Shown: piece by piece, positions 7,573 to 15,625 of the stretch
How positions within the stretch are numbered: position 1 is the first letter of the stretch
Layout: every line of letters begins with the position of its first letter
DNA from: Chloroflexota bacterium
GTDB lineage: Bacteria; Chloroflexota; Anaerolineae; Anaerolineales; Villigracilaceae
DNA: 64,000 nt
Direction of reading: 5' to 3'
Assembly (NCBI GenBank): GCA_016235445.1
Contig: JACRLB010000047.1
Span: 1-64,000, forward strand
Notes under the pieces: model-generated
Told to the model about the DNA's origin: nothing
The model's input: the letters and a program-made list of their open reading frames with translations, nothing else
The model's database searches: none
Translations under genes and position numbers: made by a program

Positions 7573-7608
7573 ATTCATACTCATTTTGCGCATAAAATGA
7601 GTATGAAT
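7573..7608. terminator. 15-bp hairpin after the AbiEii-like gene
   Basis: ATTCATACTCATTTT (7573-7587) and AAAATGAGTATGAAT (7594-7608) form a perfect stem with a 6-base loop, 19 bases past the stop of the minus-strand toxin gene. It lies between that gene and the winged-helix regulator. The stem is AT-rich and only short T stretches follow. Confidence 0.5.
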
Positions 7609-7626
7609 ATTTTACTTCAGCACGAA

Positions 7627-8682
7627 TCACTTATCTTCGAATAGGTCAAGCAGTTTGATACCTTGGTGAAAGTAGAAGAAAGCTTCCGGATTTGTTTTCT
7701 TGAGTTTATTGAGCTTCCCGTATTTTACATTGGGAATGTTCCACGATGCGATATCAAGGTTGTCTTGAAACCTGTCGATCTTGATACTTTGTTTAAGAAT
7801 GATGCCGGCCAGATAAGCAACCTTTGATGCACAGAGGATGGCTGTATCTATTGTGAAATTTTCGGAATAAACAAAGGCAGCCAGTTTTTTTGTGCCACTT
7901 AACAATTCCTCATAGTTTCCGCCCGGTATTGCCCCGCGTGTCCCTATTAGACCAGATGTCTGAAAGGAGTCAAAAAGTACATCTGTGAAGTTTAGGTCTG
8001 ATATTCCACGATAAATCAATTCCTTTGCGGCGGTTTGCTCAAAAGTTGTGCGAATTAGATCAATATTGGAAGAAGCGTCAAATAATTCACCAATATCAAA
8101 AAGTTGTTTTATTATCTCGATTTCTTTTCCCACCCCGTAAAGAATACCCGTAGTATTGGGAGCAAATGCAGTCAGCTTATCTCCCAACAGGCACTCTACT
8201 GCGGGGCAAAAGACTTGGATTGGCGAACCCTCAGTTGACAAGATGGGTGTGTGTAAGTCGACTTTATTCAGAACTGAATACGGGTTGTCGTCAAATAGGA
8301 TGTCTAGCAAAATGTGACTTTCTTTGTTCTGTATCACTGAATGAAAAAAGAACTTGTAGTGTTGCTTCGGCAAATCTCCCGGACGGCGGTTTTCCTCAAA
8401 GCGATAAAAAGCGCCCTGTTGAATGACCGATTGAAAAAATGGATCAAGGTTTTGAGGTCGTGAGAGAACAATATCAATATCTATGGAGAATCTTCCAGGT
8501 TTGCCGAGTAACAAAATCAGCGAAGTACCACCCTTAAAGATAAAATCCAAACCGCTTAAATGTAAGTTTTCTACCAAAGTCAAAGCCATAATCATCTTTT
8601 CGATCAAAATTGGATCCCTGCCGGCTGCTACTTTTCGAATCCCCATGATCCATTCTTTGGTTCGGGAATGTTTTGATATCAT
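7627..8682 (-). CDS. AbiEii-type nucleotidyltransferase toxin
   Basis: The 351-residue protein contains FIFKGGTSLILLLGKPGRFS (GG at 51-52, S54) followed by IDIDIVLSRP (D68, D70), the nucleotidyltransferase core of the AbiEii/AbiGii toxin family. The long C-terminal extension beyond residue 160 is helical, and its length is typical for AbiEii. AbiEii toxins transfer a nucleotide (GTP-preferring in the studied case) and cause growth arrest, including during phage infection. The ATG overlaps the stop of the upstream antitoxin gene by ATGA (8679-8682). Confidence 0.8.
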   Translation of the reverse strand: MISKHSRTKEWIMGIRKVAAGRDPILIEKMIMALTLVENLHLSGLDFIFKGGTSLILLLGKPGRFSIDIDIVLSRPQNLDPFFQSVIQQGAFYRFEENRRPGDLPKQHYKFFFHSVIQNKESHILLDILFDDNPYSVLNKVDLHTPILSTEGSPIQVFCPAVECLLGDKLTAFAPNTTGILYGVGKEIEIIKQLFDIGELFDASSNIDLIRTTFEQTAAKELIYRGISDLNFTDVLFDSFQTSGLIGTRGAIPGGNYEELLSGTKKLAAFVYSENFTIDTAILCASKVAYLAGIILKQSIKIDRFQDNLDIASWNIPNVKYGKLNKLKKTNPEAFFYFHQGIKLLDLFEDK

Positions 8683-9464
8683 CGATTGTTTTTCTCCTGC
8701 AACGCAAGCTGGATATTTGTCTTCTTGTGGATGAATTCTGCCAGCTTTTTTCCAGTCTTCCTGCGGCTGGCATATCGAAACATGGTTCTTTCATTAACCC
8801 AGTAGGTATCAAAAACACGTGTGAAGATATTTGACAGTTCTTCGCCTTGAAACGCATAAAATATGTTGTCATTTGCAAAGGTATCCACTAGGATTTTTTC
8901 TAATTTTGGAAAAGGGATATCTTTGTGAGAAGTGCTGGGGGATTGGGATATCAGTGGAATTACAATGATTGGATCGGTTTGGTGCAGGACGTACATTTCC
9001 ATGACGTTTCGTGTAGGTTTCAGAAACACCTGACTACTATATTTTTCCCTTAGTCGATTAAAAACCGACTCGCAAGCATCTTTCTCAACCTCAACAATAT
9101 ACATGCCTTGCCCAGGTTGATGCGTCATAAATTCATGCAATAGACTTGTCTCCCAACATAAATAATCCAGGTAGGGAAATGCTCTTCGAAGAACTTGGTC
9201 AAGGGAAGAGAGTTGCTTTGATGGGTGATATGAAAAGTAAGCCTTAGAGCTGGTTTTTTCTTTCACCGCATACATGCCTGCACCCAATGGGAGTAAGATG
9301 CCCTTGGCTTCCAAGGCATAGAGGGCGCGTCTAAAGAGTTGCTCATTAAAACTCAGCGACTGCGCCTGATAAAAGTTCCTTAACTCGGTCTTTGGGATCG
9401 TAGTGCGTCCGGAAAGAACATTTCTTAAGGCTGGTATTTGTAATAGAGTAGGGATATTTTTCAT
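8679..9464 (-). CDS. AbiEi-like antitoxin and regulator
   Basis: From ATG 9464 the product is about 261 residues (a GTG at 9491 would give 270). I prefer 9464 because GAGG stands five bases before it and because the operator palindrome would otherwise overlap the coding region. The N-terminal 80 residues form a winged-helix-like region (ELRNFYQAQSLSFNEQLFRR, then ALYALEAKGILLPLGAGMYA). The rest resembles DUF6577/AbiEi C-terminal domains. AbiEi proteins repress their operon cooperatively and neutralise AbiEii. The gene is coupled to the toxin gene by a 4-base overlap. Confidence 0.75.
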   Translation of the reverse strand: MKNIPTLLQIPALRNVLSGRTTIPKTELRNFYQAQSLSFNEQLFRRALYALEAKGILLPLGAGMYAVKEKTSSKAYFSYHPSKQLSSLDQVLRRAFPYLDYLCWETSLLHEFMTHQPGQGMYIVEVEKDACESVFNRLREKYSSQVFLKPTRNVMEMYVLHQTDPIIVIPLISQSPSTSHKDIPFPKLEKILVDTFANDNIFYAFQGEELSNIFTRVFDTYWVNERTMFRYASRRKTGKKLAEFIHKKTNIQLALQEKNNR

Positions 9465-9478
9465 TTTTACCTCGTTTT

Positions 9479-9516
9479 CGTAAAACGTCACTTTTTAATA
9501 ATAGTGACGTTTTACG
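9479..9516 (-). promoter_or_regulatory. Perfect 14-bp inverted repeat, probable AbiEi-like operator
   Basis: CGTAAAACGTCACT (9479-9492) and AGTGACGTTTTACG (9503-9516) are separated by 10 bases and lie directly upstream of the antitoxin start. Just beyond, on the minus strand, GGTATATTATCC offers a -10-like hexamer. Paired inverted repeats in this position are the known binding sites of AbiEi-type repressors. Confidence 0.6.
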
Positions 9517-9565
9517 AGATAATGGATAATATACCAGAAAATGAGTGGAGTTGCCATTGTTTGCA

Positions 9566-10504
9566 CTACAAATTGCTATCCACGGGGCTGCCCCGCATGT
9601 GGGCGTTGTGAATATCCTGATCGGTCTGTGCCAGGTAGCGTCGCAGGATCTGCAGGTCGGAATGCCCCATCAGTTTCTGGAGGGCAAAGATATCCACGCC
9701 ATTGCGCAGCATGACCAGGGCAAAGGCGCGGCGGAAATCGTGTGGGGTGGGAATCTCTTTCATACCCACCAGTTCTGCACGCCGGCGCAGGAGGCAGCGT
9801 AATGCAGCATAGGTCATCCGTTCCCCGCGGGTGGACATCCAAAGAGCAGGGTGGTTACCCGTTCGATATCGAAGATACCCACGGATGGCTCGAATGGTCT
9901 TTCGCCCGAGGAACACCATGCGCGGCTTGCGCCCTTTGCCCTGGCGAATCATCACTGCCCCGGTTGCCAGGTCCACATCTTCCAAGTTGATGTTCAGGAA
10001 TTCTTTGGCGCGTGCGCCTGTGTCCAGTAGTCCCAGCATCATGGCTTTGTCGCGGACACCGGAGTAAGTGCTTTGGCAGGTTTTCAGGAGTTGCTGGATT
10101 TCTTCGATCTGGATGGGTTCGATGGGATCGGTCGGTAATTTTGGTGCTTTGACCCTGCGAATCGGATTCTTCCACTCCGGCGGCATGATCTCTTCCTCTT
10201 CGATCCAATACAACATGGTTCGCAGGGGACGAAAGCAGGCATGCACACCCCCAGGGTTATGTGTTTCAGAGACCTCAAGAATGTATCTACGGATGAAATC
10301 CGATGTAAGTTGAGAGACTTGTGTAAGCGCGAACCCTTCACAATATTGTTGGAAGTATTTTAATTTCTTGGTATAGAACTCAATGGTTCCTGGGGAAAGC
10401 CCTTGTGATCTACGGTCGATCAGAAAAGACTCGATCAGGATGGGCAGATAATCCTGTTGCGGAAGTACGATAATCCCCTGGTCTTGTGTATTTAAAGCAC
10501 ACAT
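9566..10504 (-). CDS. Tyrosine recombinase (XerD/phage-integrase type)
   Basis: The 312-residue protein has an N-terminal SAM-like core-binding domain (residues 18-110) and a catalytic domain containing all active-site residues: R165 in [10 protein letters not shown]190 in QGKGRKPR, H255 and R258 in HDFRR, H281 in MGHSD and Y290 in RRYLAQTD. It starts 61 bases beyond the 3' end of a tRNA gene on the same strand, the classic place of an island integrase. It may therefore mobilise the accessory region to its left; a housekeeping Xer role is less likely given this location. Confidence 0.85.
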   Translation of the reverse strand: MCALNTQDQGIIVLPQQDYLPILIESFLIDRRSQGLSPGTIEFYTKKLKYFQQYCEGFALTQVSQLTSDFIRRYILEVSETHNPGGVHACFRPLRTMLYWIEEEEIMPPEWKNPIRRVKAPKLPTDPIEPIQIEEIQQLLKTCQSTYSGVRDKAMMLGLLDTGARAKEFLNINLEDVDLATGAVMIRQGKGRKPRMVFLGRKTIRAIRGYLRYRTGNHPALWMSTRGERMTYAALRCLLRRRAELVGMKEIPTPHDFRRAFALVMLRNGVDIFALQKLMGHSDLQILRRYLAQTDQDIHNAHMRGSPVDSNL

Positions 10505-10565
10505 GGTGATCTCCTTTGTGTAGAGACCACCATATATAAGAAGAGTGTTTCACTTGGAAACGGTG

Positions 10566-10637
10566 TGCCGAGGGGGAGATTTGGACTCCCGACCAAGGGC
10601 TTATGAGTCCCCTGCTCTGCCACTGAGCTACCTCGGC
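10566..10637 (-). tRNA. tRNA with anticodon CAT (Met or modified Ile)
   Basis: The minus strand folds as a cloverleaf: acceptor GCCGAGG with CCTCGGC, D-arm GCTC AGTGGC AGAGC, anticodon loop CTCATAA (anticodon CAT), T-arm GGGAG TCCAAAT CTCCC and discriminator A. CCA is not encoded (the next bases are CAC). The T-loop starts TCCAAAT, not the usual TTCRAAT. The anticodon stem has an A-G opposition at its last pair, so the identity (elongator Met or Ile2) is unsettled. The 3' end faces the integrase gene and is the likely attachment site. Confidence 0.9.
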
Positions 10638-10738
10638 GTTGTGGGGAGAGCGGGGCAAATATTACTATGGGTGGATGGAATTGTCAACGTGACCGCCCGT
10701 CTTCATATTAAAAGCAGTTCAGAGCATATTTTTCAGAA

Positions 10739-10998
10739 ATGAGGCGCAGACATCCTGCCCTAATTCTTTCCGACATCATTGGCGCGGATGTGGAAAAAGT
10801 GTCAGAGAGGATCACTGCCGGGGTACGGGGTGCCAGGATCGAGGTCAAGAAAGAGGCGGCGTTGAGCGTGAAAATCAGCGCGGGAATCGCATCCGTGGCG
10901 CGCATCGGCATATCCACCGAAGTCGAGTCGCTTATCCAACAGGCGCGGCAGGCAGTGATGGGCGCAAAAGGAGCGGGGCCCGCATGTTTTTGGTTTGC
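10739..10998 (+). pseudogene. GGDEF-domain-like C-terminal remnant
   Basis: The plus frame encodes VEKVSERITAGVRGARI, VKISAGIASV and IQQARQAVMGAKGAG. This order (helix, SxGIA strand, then a helix with ARxAxxxAK-G-G) resembles the end of a GGDEF nucleotide-cyclase domain. The GG(D/E)EF active-site loop and everything before it are absent, and the frame runs on into antisense azlD. I read it as a remnant. An antisense chance frame is possible. Confidence 0.35.
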
Positions 10999-11322
10999 CT
11001 ATAACGAAAGCCATTGCAGGAGAAATAGCGCCGCCATTCCAACCAGGATGGTGAGCAGAGTATTGCGCGAGAACCACGCCGTCACAATGGCGATGATGCC
11101 CGCCAGCAGGCGCGTATTGGTCAACGACAAATCGAAATTGCCGTCACGGATGAACAACTCAGGGACGATGATGGCTGAAAGCACCGCAGGCGGAACGTAA
11201 TGCAGTGCCTTTCGCAAAGTTTCTGGAATTTCAAATTTCCCCTCTCCGAGTAGATAGATCAGCGAAAATCGAATCCCGAAGGTGATCAAACCGCCAATCA
11301 TGATAACCAGCCATATATTCAT
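10999..11322 (-). CDS. azlD: AzlD-type branched-chain amino acid exporter subunit
   Basis: The 107-residue protein has about four hydrophobic segments (near residues 5-24, 42-54, 68-84 and 88-104) and the AzlD opening MNIWLVIMIGGLITFGIRFS, with YVPPAVLSAIIVPE in the middle. AzlD is the small partner of AzlC in export of branched-chain amino acids or analogues across the cytoplasmic membrane. The start overlaps the end of azlC by ATGA (11319-11322), so the two are one transcription unit. Confidence 0.85.
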   Translation of the reverse strand: MNIWLVIMIGGLITFGIRFSLIYLLGEGKFEIPETLRKALHYVPPAVLSAIIVPELFIRDGNFDLSLTNTRLLAGIIAIVTAWFSRNTLLTILVGMAALFLLQWLSL

Positions 11323-12002
11323 TTCTTGCCTTCCAATAAAGTGCCGACGATAATGCCAACAAACGCGGCGAGAATCAACCCCAGCTTAAAGGGAAGGTTA
11401 TATGCGAGCAAAGCCGTAACCCCCGCGCTCGACGCGGCGGCGATGGTCGGCTGTTTTTTTAGCACAGGCACGATCATGGCAATGAAGGTAAGCGGCAGTG
11501 CAAAATCCAGCGAGAGATTGGCGGGGATGGATGCGCCGAGAAAAATCCCAAACGCCGTGCTCACCTGCCAGGTGAACCACAACGAAAAACCCGCGCCCAG
11601 CAGGAACCAATGCTTGTGCGTTTGCAGGCCTTCTTTTTCAAAATACAAAATCGAGGGGGCGTACGCCTCGTCGGTGAGCAGATACGAGAGCAGGGCTTTC
11701 CAGCGCAGTGAAAGGTCTTTGAGATGCGGCGCAAGCGACGCGCTGTACAGCATGTGGCGCAGGTTCACCACTGCAATGGTCAAAATGATAACGAGGCCGG
11801 GCGCGCTTTCCTTTACCAGTTGCGCGGTCACAAATTGCGAAGACCCCGCAAACACAATGGACGACATCCACTGCGCCGCCGCATTCGAAAGCCCCGCGTT
11901 CAACGCCAGCGCGCCATAGATCATGCCGAACGGAAACACGCCAATCAACAACGGCGCTTCCGCGCGGATTCCCTCGATGAAATTTTTTCTTGCCTCGCTC
12001 AT
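11319..12002 (-). CDS. azlC: AzlC-type branched-chain amino acid permease
   Basis: The 227-residue integral membrane protein starts MSEARKNFIEGIRAEAPLLI and carries the family signatures GVFPFGMIYGALALNAGLS, IVFAGSSQFVTAQL and VVNLRHMLYSASLAPHL. ATG 12002 is chosen over the upstream in-frame ATG at 12032 because AGGAGT lies four bases before it. With azlD it forms the two-component exporter. The pair is bounded upstream by the thiol peroxidase terminator. Confidence 0.88.
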   Translation of the reverse strand: MSEARKNFIEGIRAEAPLLIGVFPFGMIYGALALNAGLSNAAAQWMSSIVFAGSSQFVTAQLVKESAPGLVIILTIAVVNLRHMLYSASLAPHLKDLSLRWKALLSYLLTDEAYAPSILYFEKEGLQTHKHWFLLGAGFSLWFTWQVSTAFGIFLGASIPANLSLDFALPLTFIAMIVPVLKKQPTIAAASSAGVTALLAYNLPFKLGLILAAFVGIIVGTLLEGKK

Positions 12003-12073
12003 GAATACTCCTGTAAAAAAATCGCGCTTCATCGCACGAATTTAAATCATGGCGCGGATTGTATCATCTGGAC

Positions 12074-12102
12074 ATAAAAGCCGCCTCCTGACAGGAGACG
12101 GC
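12074..12102 (-). terminator. Terminator of the thiol peroxidase gene
   Basis: On the minus strand an 11-bp stem with one G-T pair (GCCGTCTCCTG paired with CAGGAGGCGGC, 12080-12102) is followed by TTTTATG. It ends transcription from tpx before azlC. Confidence 0.65.
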
Positions 12103-12140
12103 CTTCGCTTCATTCTTAACCCATGCCTGATTCTGTTTTC

Positions 12141-12677
12141 TCAGGCATTCGCCTGCCCGAGAGCCTGCTTCGCCGCCGCAATCACTTCGTCATAATCTGG
12201 TTCCATGCTCAGCACGGGCAAATAATTGACGTAGGTCAATTTCCCGTCCCGCCCAACGATAAAGACCGAGCGGCGCAGGTAACGGCGTTCCTTGATGAGG
12301 ATGCCATACTTCAAGCCGAATTCCGCTTCGAGTACATCCGAAACGACCTTCACCTTGTCTACGCCAGCCGCGCCGCACCAGCGTTTTTGCGCCATCGGAA
12401 AATCTGTGCTGATGGTGTAGATGACGATATCGTCGCTCAGTTTGGCGGCTTCTTCATTAAAGCGGCGAGTCTCACGGTCGCAGACATCCGTATCCAGCGA
12501 GGGAACTGCCGAAAGGATGATCACCTGTCCCCTGGATTCTTGAAGCGGATTTACCGGCGTCCAACCCGTCACCACCGAAGTGAATTCGGGGGCCATATCC
12601 CCAACTTTTACTTCATCTCCGAGCAGGGTGGCGAATTTCTCGCCGAGTTTAAAAACATCAGTACGAACGGTTGTCAT
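12141..12677 (-). CDS. tpx: Thiol peroxidase (Tpx, atypical 2-Cys peroxiredoxin)
   Basis: The 178-residue thioredoxin-fold protein has the peroxidatic cysteine at residue 66 in VPSLDTDVCDRETRRF and the resolving cysteine at 101 in QKRWCGAAGVDK, a spacing typical of Tpx. It reduces H2O2 and alkyl peroxides in the cytoplasm at the expense of thioredoxin. The TATTAATAGGAGAG leader gives a strong ribosome binding site. A perfect 28-bp palindrome lies in the divergent promoter region shared with rfbC. Confidence 0.92.
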   Translation of the reverse strand: MTTVRTDVFKLGEKFATLLGDEVKVGDMAPEFTSVVTGWTPVNPLQESRGQVIILSAVPSLDTDVCDRETRRFNEEAAKLSDDIVIYTISTDFPMAQKRWCGAAGVDKVKVVSDVLEAEFGLKYGILIKERRYLRRSVFIVGRDGKLTYVNYLPVLSMEPDYDEVIAAAKQALGQANA

Positions 12678-12740
12678 TGGGTTTTCTCTCCTATTAATAA
12701 ATTAATACAATTTTGTCCATTTTATCAGATGACCGCGCCT

Positions 12741-12768
12741 GTAAAACAAGTCTATAGACTTGTTTTAC
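12741..12768. promoter_or_regulatory. Perfect 28-bp palindrome between tpx and rfbC
   Basis: Each half is GTAAAACAAGTCTA with no spacer. It stands 64 bases before tpx and 80 before rfbC. It may be an operator or a bidirectional hairpin. A TATAAT-like hexamer for rfbC lies at 12798-12803. Confidence 0.45.
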
Positions 12769-12848
12769 TAATTCAGGGGATTCGCTTATGACAAGGATAT
12801 AATGGACGGCTGGCAGAAAAAGATAAAATTTTGGAGACTAATTGATCC

Positions 12849-13397
12849 ATGGAATTTCATCCCACAAAAATCCCTGATGTGCTATTGCTCAAACCCAAAG
12901 TGCTTGGAGACCCGCGCGGCTTTTTTATGGAAACCTACCGCGACTCCGAGTTTACCGAGGCTGGCATCGGCCAAAAATTTGTCCAGGAAAACCATTCTGC
13001 CTCCCAAAAAGGAGTCCTGCGCGGACTGCATTACCAGATCAGGCAGGCACAAGGGAAACTGATCCGCGCCATTGCAGGCGAGATATTCGATGTAGCCGTG
13101 GATATCCGCCGCAGTTCGCCGACCTTTGGTCAGTGGGTTGGTATAATCCTTTCAGCCGAAAACAAACATCAATTGTGGATTCCCCCCGGCTTTGCCCATG
13201 GCTTTTATGTGTTGAGCGAAAATGCCGAAGTCACCTATAAAGTCACCGATTATTACGCCCCTGAATGGGATCGTAGTATTCTATGGAGCGACTCGCAGAT
13301 CGGTGTTGATTGGCCCCTGCTGGGTGGTTTGCCGCCATCGTTATCTGCCAAAGACATCCACGGAAAACCACTGGCCGAAGCCGAGTTGTTCGATTAA
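12849..13397 (+). CDS. rfbC: dTDP-4-dehydrorhamnose 3,5-epimerase
   Basis: The 182-residue cupin matches RmlC along its whole length: GDPRGFFMETYRDSEF, FVQENHSASQKGVLRGLHYQ with catalytic H61, then K70, and IPPGFAHGFYVLSE. It converts dTDP-4-keto-6-deoxyglucose to the 4-keto-rhamnose intermediate, step three of dTDP-L-rhamnose synthesis. GGAG stands 12 bases before the ATG. It heads the rfbC-B-A-D block; a large inverted repeat separates it from rfbB. Confidence 0.93.
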   Translation: MEFHPTKIPDVLLLKPKVLGDPRGFFMETYRDSEFTEAGIGQKFVQENHSASQKGVLRGLHYQIRQAQGKLIRAIAGEIFDVAVDIRRSSPTFGQWVGIILSAENKHQLWIPPGFAHGFYVLSENAEVTYKVTDYYAPEWDRSILWSDSQIGVDWPLLGGLPPSLSAKDIHGKPLAEAELFD

Positions 13398-13405
13398 AGA
13401 ATTCT

Positions 13406-13503
13406 CTACCGTACATTGAAACCCTAAAGGTCTCCTCCCCTTCGTAAAAATACCGATTAATAGAAAAGACCTTTAGGGTTTTTACGAGAGATTTGTACGG
13501 TAG
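13406..13503. repeat. Nested inverted repeat in the rfbC-rfbB spacer
   Basis: Outer arms CTACCGTACA/TGTACGGTAG (13406-13415, 13494-13503) enclose perfect 15-bp inner arms AAACCCTAAAGGTCT/AGACCTTTAGGGTTT (13419-13433, 13467-13481). The whole could fold into a cruciform of about 98 bp. It may be a miniature mobile element or an intra-operon terminator/attenuator. Confidence 0.6.
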
Positions 13504-13542
13504 CAAATTAAAAAATAAACCAGACAAGGAAAACAAATTCAC

Positions 13543-14616
13543 ATGAAACATGTACTAATCACCGGGGGAGCGGGGTTTATCGGCTCGAATTTCATCCATT
13601 ATCTTTTGCGCATCGAACCTGGTATCCATGTGATCAATTTGGATGCCCTTACCTATGCCGGCAGTCTGGAAAATCTGAAAGACGTTGCAGATGACCCGCG
13701 CTATACCTTTGTTCAAGGCGATATTTGCGATACAGAATTTGTGGGGGAATTGCTGAAAAAATACGAGGTTGATACGGTTGTCCACTTTGCCGCCGAATCA
13801 CACGTAGACCGCTCGATCTTGGGTCCGCGCCAATTTATCGAAACCAACATCATGGGCACATTTTCCCTTTTAGAGGCGGCCCGCAAGTTCTGGCTTCAGG
13901 AAAAATCCCTGCCCCTCGAAAATGTCCGTTTCCATCACGTCTCCACTGATGAGGTCTTCGGGTCACTTGCCCCCGGCGAACCCGCTTGGACGGAAGAGAC
14001 CCCCTACGCGCCAAATTCCCCGTACGCCGCATCCAAAGCCTCCAGCGATCACCTTGTCCGCTCTTACGGCCATACCTATGGATTGCCGTTTACGATGACC
14101 AACTGTTCGAATAATTACGGCCCGTATCAATTCCCCGAAAAATTAATTCCCCTCATCATTCTGAATGCGCTGGATGGCAAGCCATTGCCCGTTTATGGCG
14201 ATGGTCAACAGATCCGTGACTGGCTGCATGTGGAAGATCATTGCGAAGCAATTCATCTTGTACTCAAAAAGGGATCGATTGGCTCAACCTACAACATTGG
14301 CGGCGAAAACCAGCCTGCCAACCTCACCATCGTCGAAACCATTTGCGAGATTTTGGATGAAATCTCCGCCAATGACAACCACAAGCCGCACAAAAATTTG
14401 ATCGAATTCGTGAAGGATCGTCCCGGTCACGACCGCCGCTATGATATGGACACACACAAGATTAGCGGTGAATTGGGCTGGCGCCCGCGTCATACCCTGA
14501 CCGAAGGCCTGCTCAACACAGTCAATTGGTATCTCTCCCACCCGGAGTGGGTGTCTGCCATCCGCCAGAAGCAGGAATACAAAGGTTGGCTGGATGCGAA
14601 TTACAAATCACGTTAA
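13543..14616 (+). CDS. rfbB: dTDP-glucose 4,6-dehydratase
   Basis: The 357-residue short-chain dehydrogenase-like enzyme begins MKHVLITGGAGFIGSNFIHY (NAD-binding GxxGxxG) and contains HFAAESHVDRSI, the STDEVFG motif, the SPYAASKASSDHL catalytic Tyr-Lys pair and NNYGPYQFPEKLIP. It dehydrates dTDP-glucose to dTDP-4-keto-6-deoxyglucose, step two of dTDP-rhamnose synthesis. AAGGAAAA lies about 11 bases upstream of the ATG. Length and motifs are complete. Confidence 0.95.
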   Translation: MKHVLITGGAGFIGSNFIHYLLRIEPGIHVINLDALTYAGSLENLKDVADDPRYTFVQGDICDTEFVGELLKKYEVDTVVHFAAESHVDRSILGPRQFIETNIMGTFSLLEAARKFWLQEKSLPLENVRFHHVSTDEVFGSLAPGEPAWTEETPYAPNSPYAASKASSDHLVRSYGHTYGLPFTMTNCSNNYGPYQFPEKLIPLIILNALDGKPLPVYGDGQQIRDWLHVEDHCEAIHLVLKKGSIGSTYNIGGENQPANLTIVETICEILDEISANDNHKPHKNLIEFVKDRPGHDRRYDMDTHKISGELGWRPRHTLTEGLLNTVNWYLSHPEWVSAIRQKQEYKGWLDANYKSR

Positions 14617-14731
14617 TAACTCATGGTACGCGCTCACGCTTCGACTGCGAGCGGGAACGAACCCCCGCTCTCCGCTCAGTTGGGCGGGTCGCCCCTACGA
14701 TTTACCAAGAAAATAAATCAGGAGAAATAAA
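14617..14731. repeat. GC-rich dispersed-repeat spacer between rfbB and rfbA
   Basis: It contains CGCTTCGACTGCGAGCGGG and a GAACCCCCGCTC stretch. The CTTCGACTGCG core recurs in the tandem repeat of the NmrA-like gene at 61278. No open frame is supported; the last 20 bases contain the rfbA ribosome binding site AGGAGAA. Confidence 0.4.
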
Positions 14732-15604
14732 ATGAAGGGAATCATTCTTGCAGGCGGGCGGGGGACACGTTTGTATCCTTTAACTCTGGCGACCAGCAAG
14801 CAAATGCTGCCAGTGTACGATAAGCCGATGATCTACTATCCCCTGTCCATGCTTATGCTGGCGGGGATACGAGAGATTCTGATCATCAGCACCCCGGAAG
14901 ACCTGCCCGTGATCCGCAGGCTTTTGGGGGATGGAAACTCATGGGGATTGCAATTCTCTTATGCCGAACAGGCAGAGCCGCGCGGCTTGGCCGATGCTTT
15001 TTTGGTCGGCAAGGAATTCATTGACGGGGAACGCGTCTGCCTGATTTTGGGCGACAACATCTTTTTCGGGCAGGGTCTGCCAGCTCAATTACTGGCGGCC
15101 GCCACCCTGGAGCATGGCGCGCTGATCTTCGCGTACCCTGTCCACGACCCACAGCGATATGGCGTGGTGGAATTCAATGCCGAGGGAAAAGCCATCAGCC
15201 TCGAAGAAAAGCCTCAAAAACCCCGCTCACATTATGCCGTGCCCGGTTTGTATTTTTTTGATGAGCAGGTAGTGAAATTTGCCGAATCTTTGAAACCCTC
15301 CGCGCGCGGCGAGATCGAAATCACCGACCTGAATCGCATCTACCTTGAGATGGGAGAGTTGCAGGTCACTCCATTTGGGCGCGGTGTAGCTTGGCTGGAT
15401 GCCGGCACACATGAGTCTCTTCTGCAAGCGGCAAATTTTGTGCAAGCCGTGGAAGACCGCCAGGGATTGATGATCTCCTCGCCGGAAGAGATTGCCTTTC
15501 ACCGCGGGTTTATCAACCGCGAACAGTTACGTGAGCTGGCTAACCAGATGGGGAATAACGGGTATGGCAATTATTTGCTGAACCTTGCAAACGAAGAAGA
15601 ATAA
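14732..15604 (+). CDS. rfbA: Glucose-1-phosphate thymidylyltransferase
   Basis: The 290-residue nucleotidyltransferase begins [20 protein letters not shown] and carries [31 protein letters not shown] and [22 protein letters not shown], all diagnostic of RmlA. It joins dTTP and glucose-1-phosphate to give dTDP-glucose, the first step of the rhamnose pathway. AGGAGAAATAAA precedes the ATG. rfbD follows after a 21-base gap, so they are co-transcribed. Confidence 0.95.
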   Translation: MKGIILAGGRGTRLYPLTLATSKQMLPVYDKPMIYYPLSMLMLAGIREILIISTPEDLPVIRRLLGDGNSWGLQFSYAEQAEPRGLADAFLVGKEFIDGERVCLILGDNIFFGQGLPAQLLAAATLEHGALIFAYPVHDPQRYGVVEFNAEGKAISLEEKPQKPRSHYAVPGLYFFDEQVVKFAESLKPSARGEIEITDLNRIYLEMGELQVTPFGRGVAWLDAGTHESLLQAANFVQAVEDRQGLMISSPEEIAFHRGFINREQLRELANQMGNNGYGNYLLNLANEEE

Positions 15605-15625
15605 TTCCCGCTGTCAAAATATTTT

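Noticed and set aside
10802-11077. 91-codon minus-strand frame overlapping azlD
   Set aside because: Overlaps azlD in another frame, no ribosome binding site and no recognisable domain.
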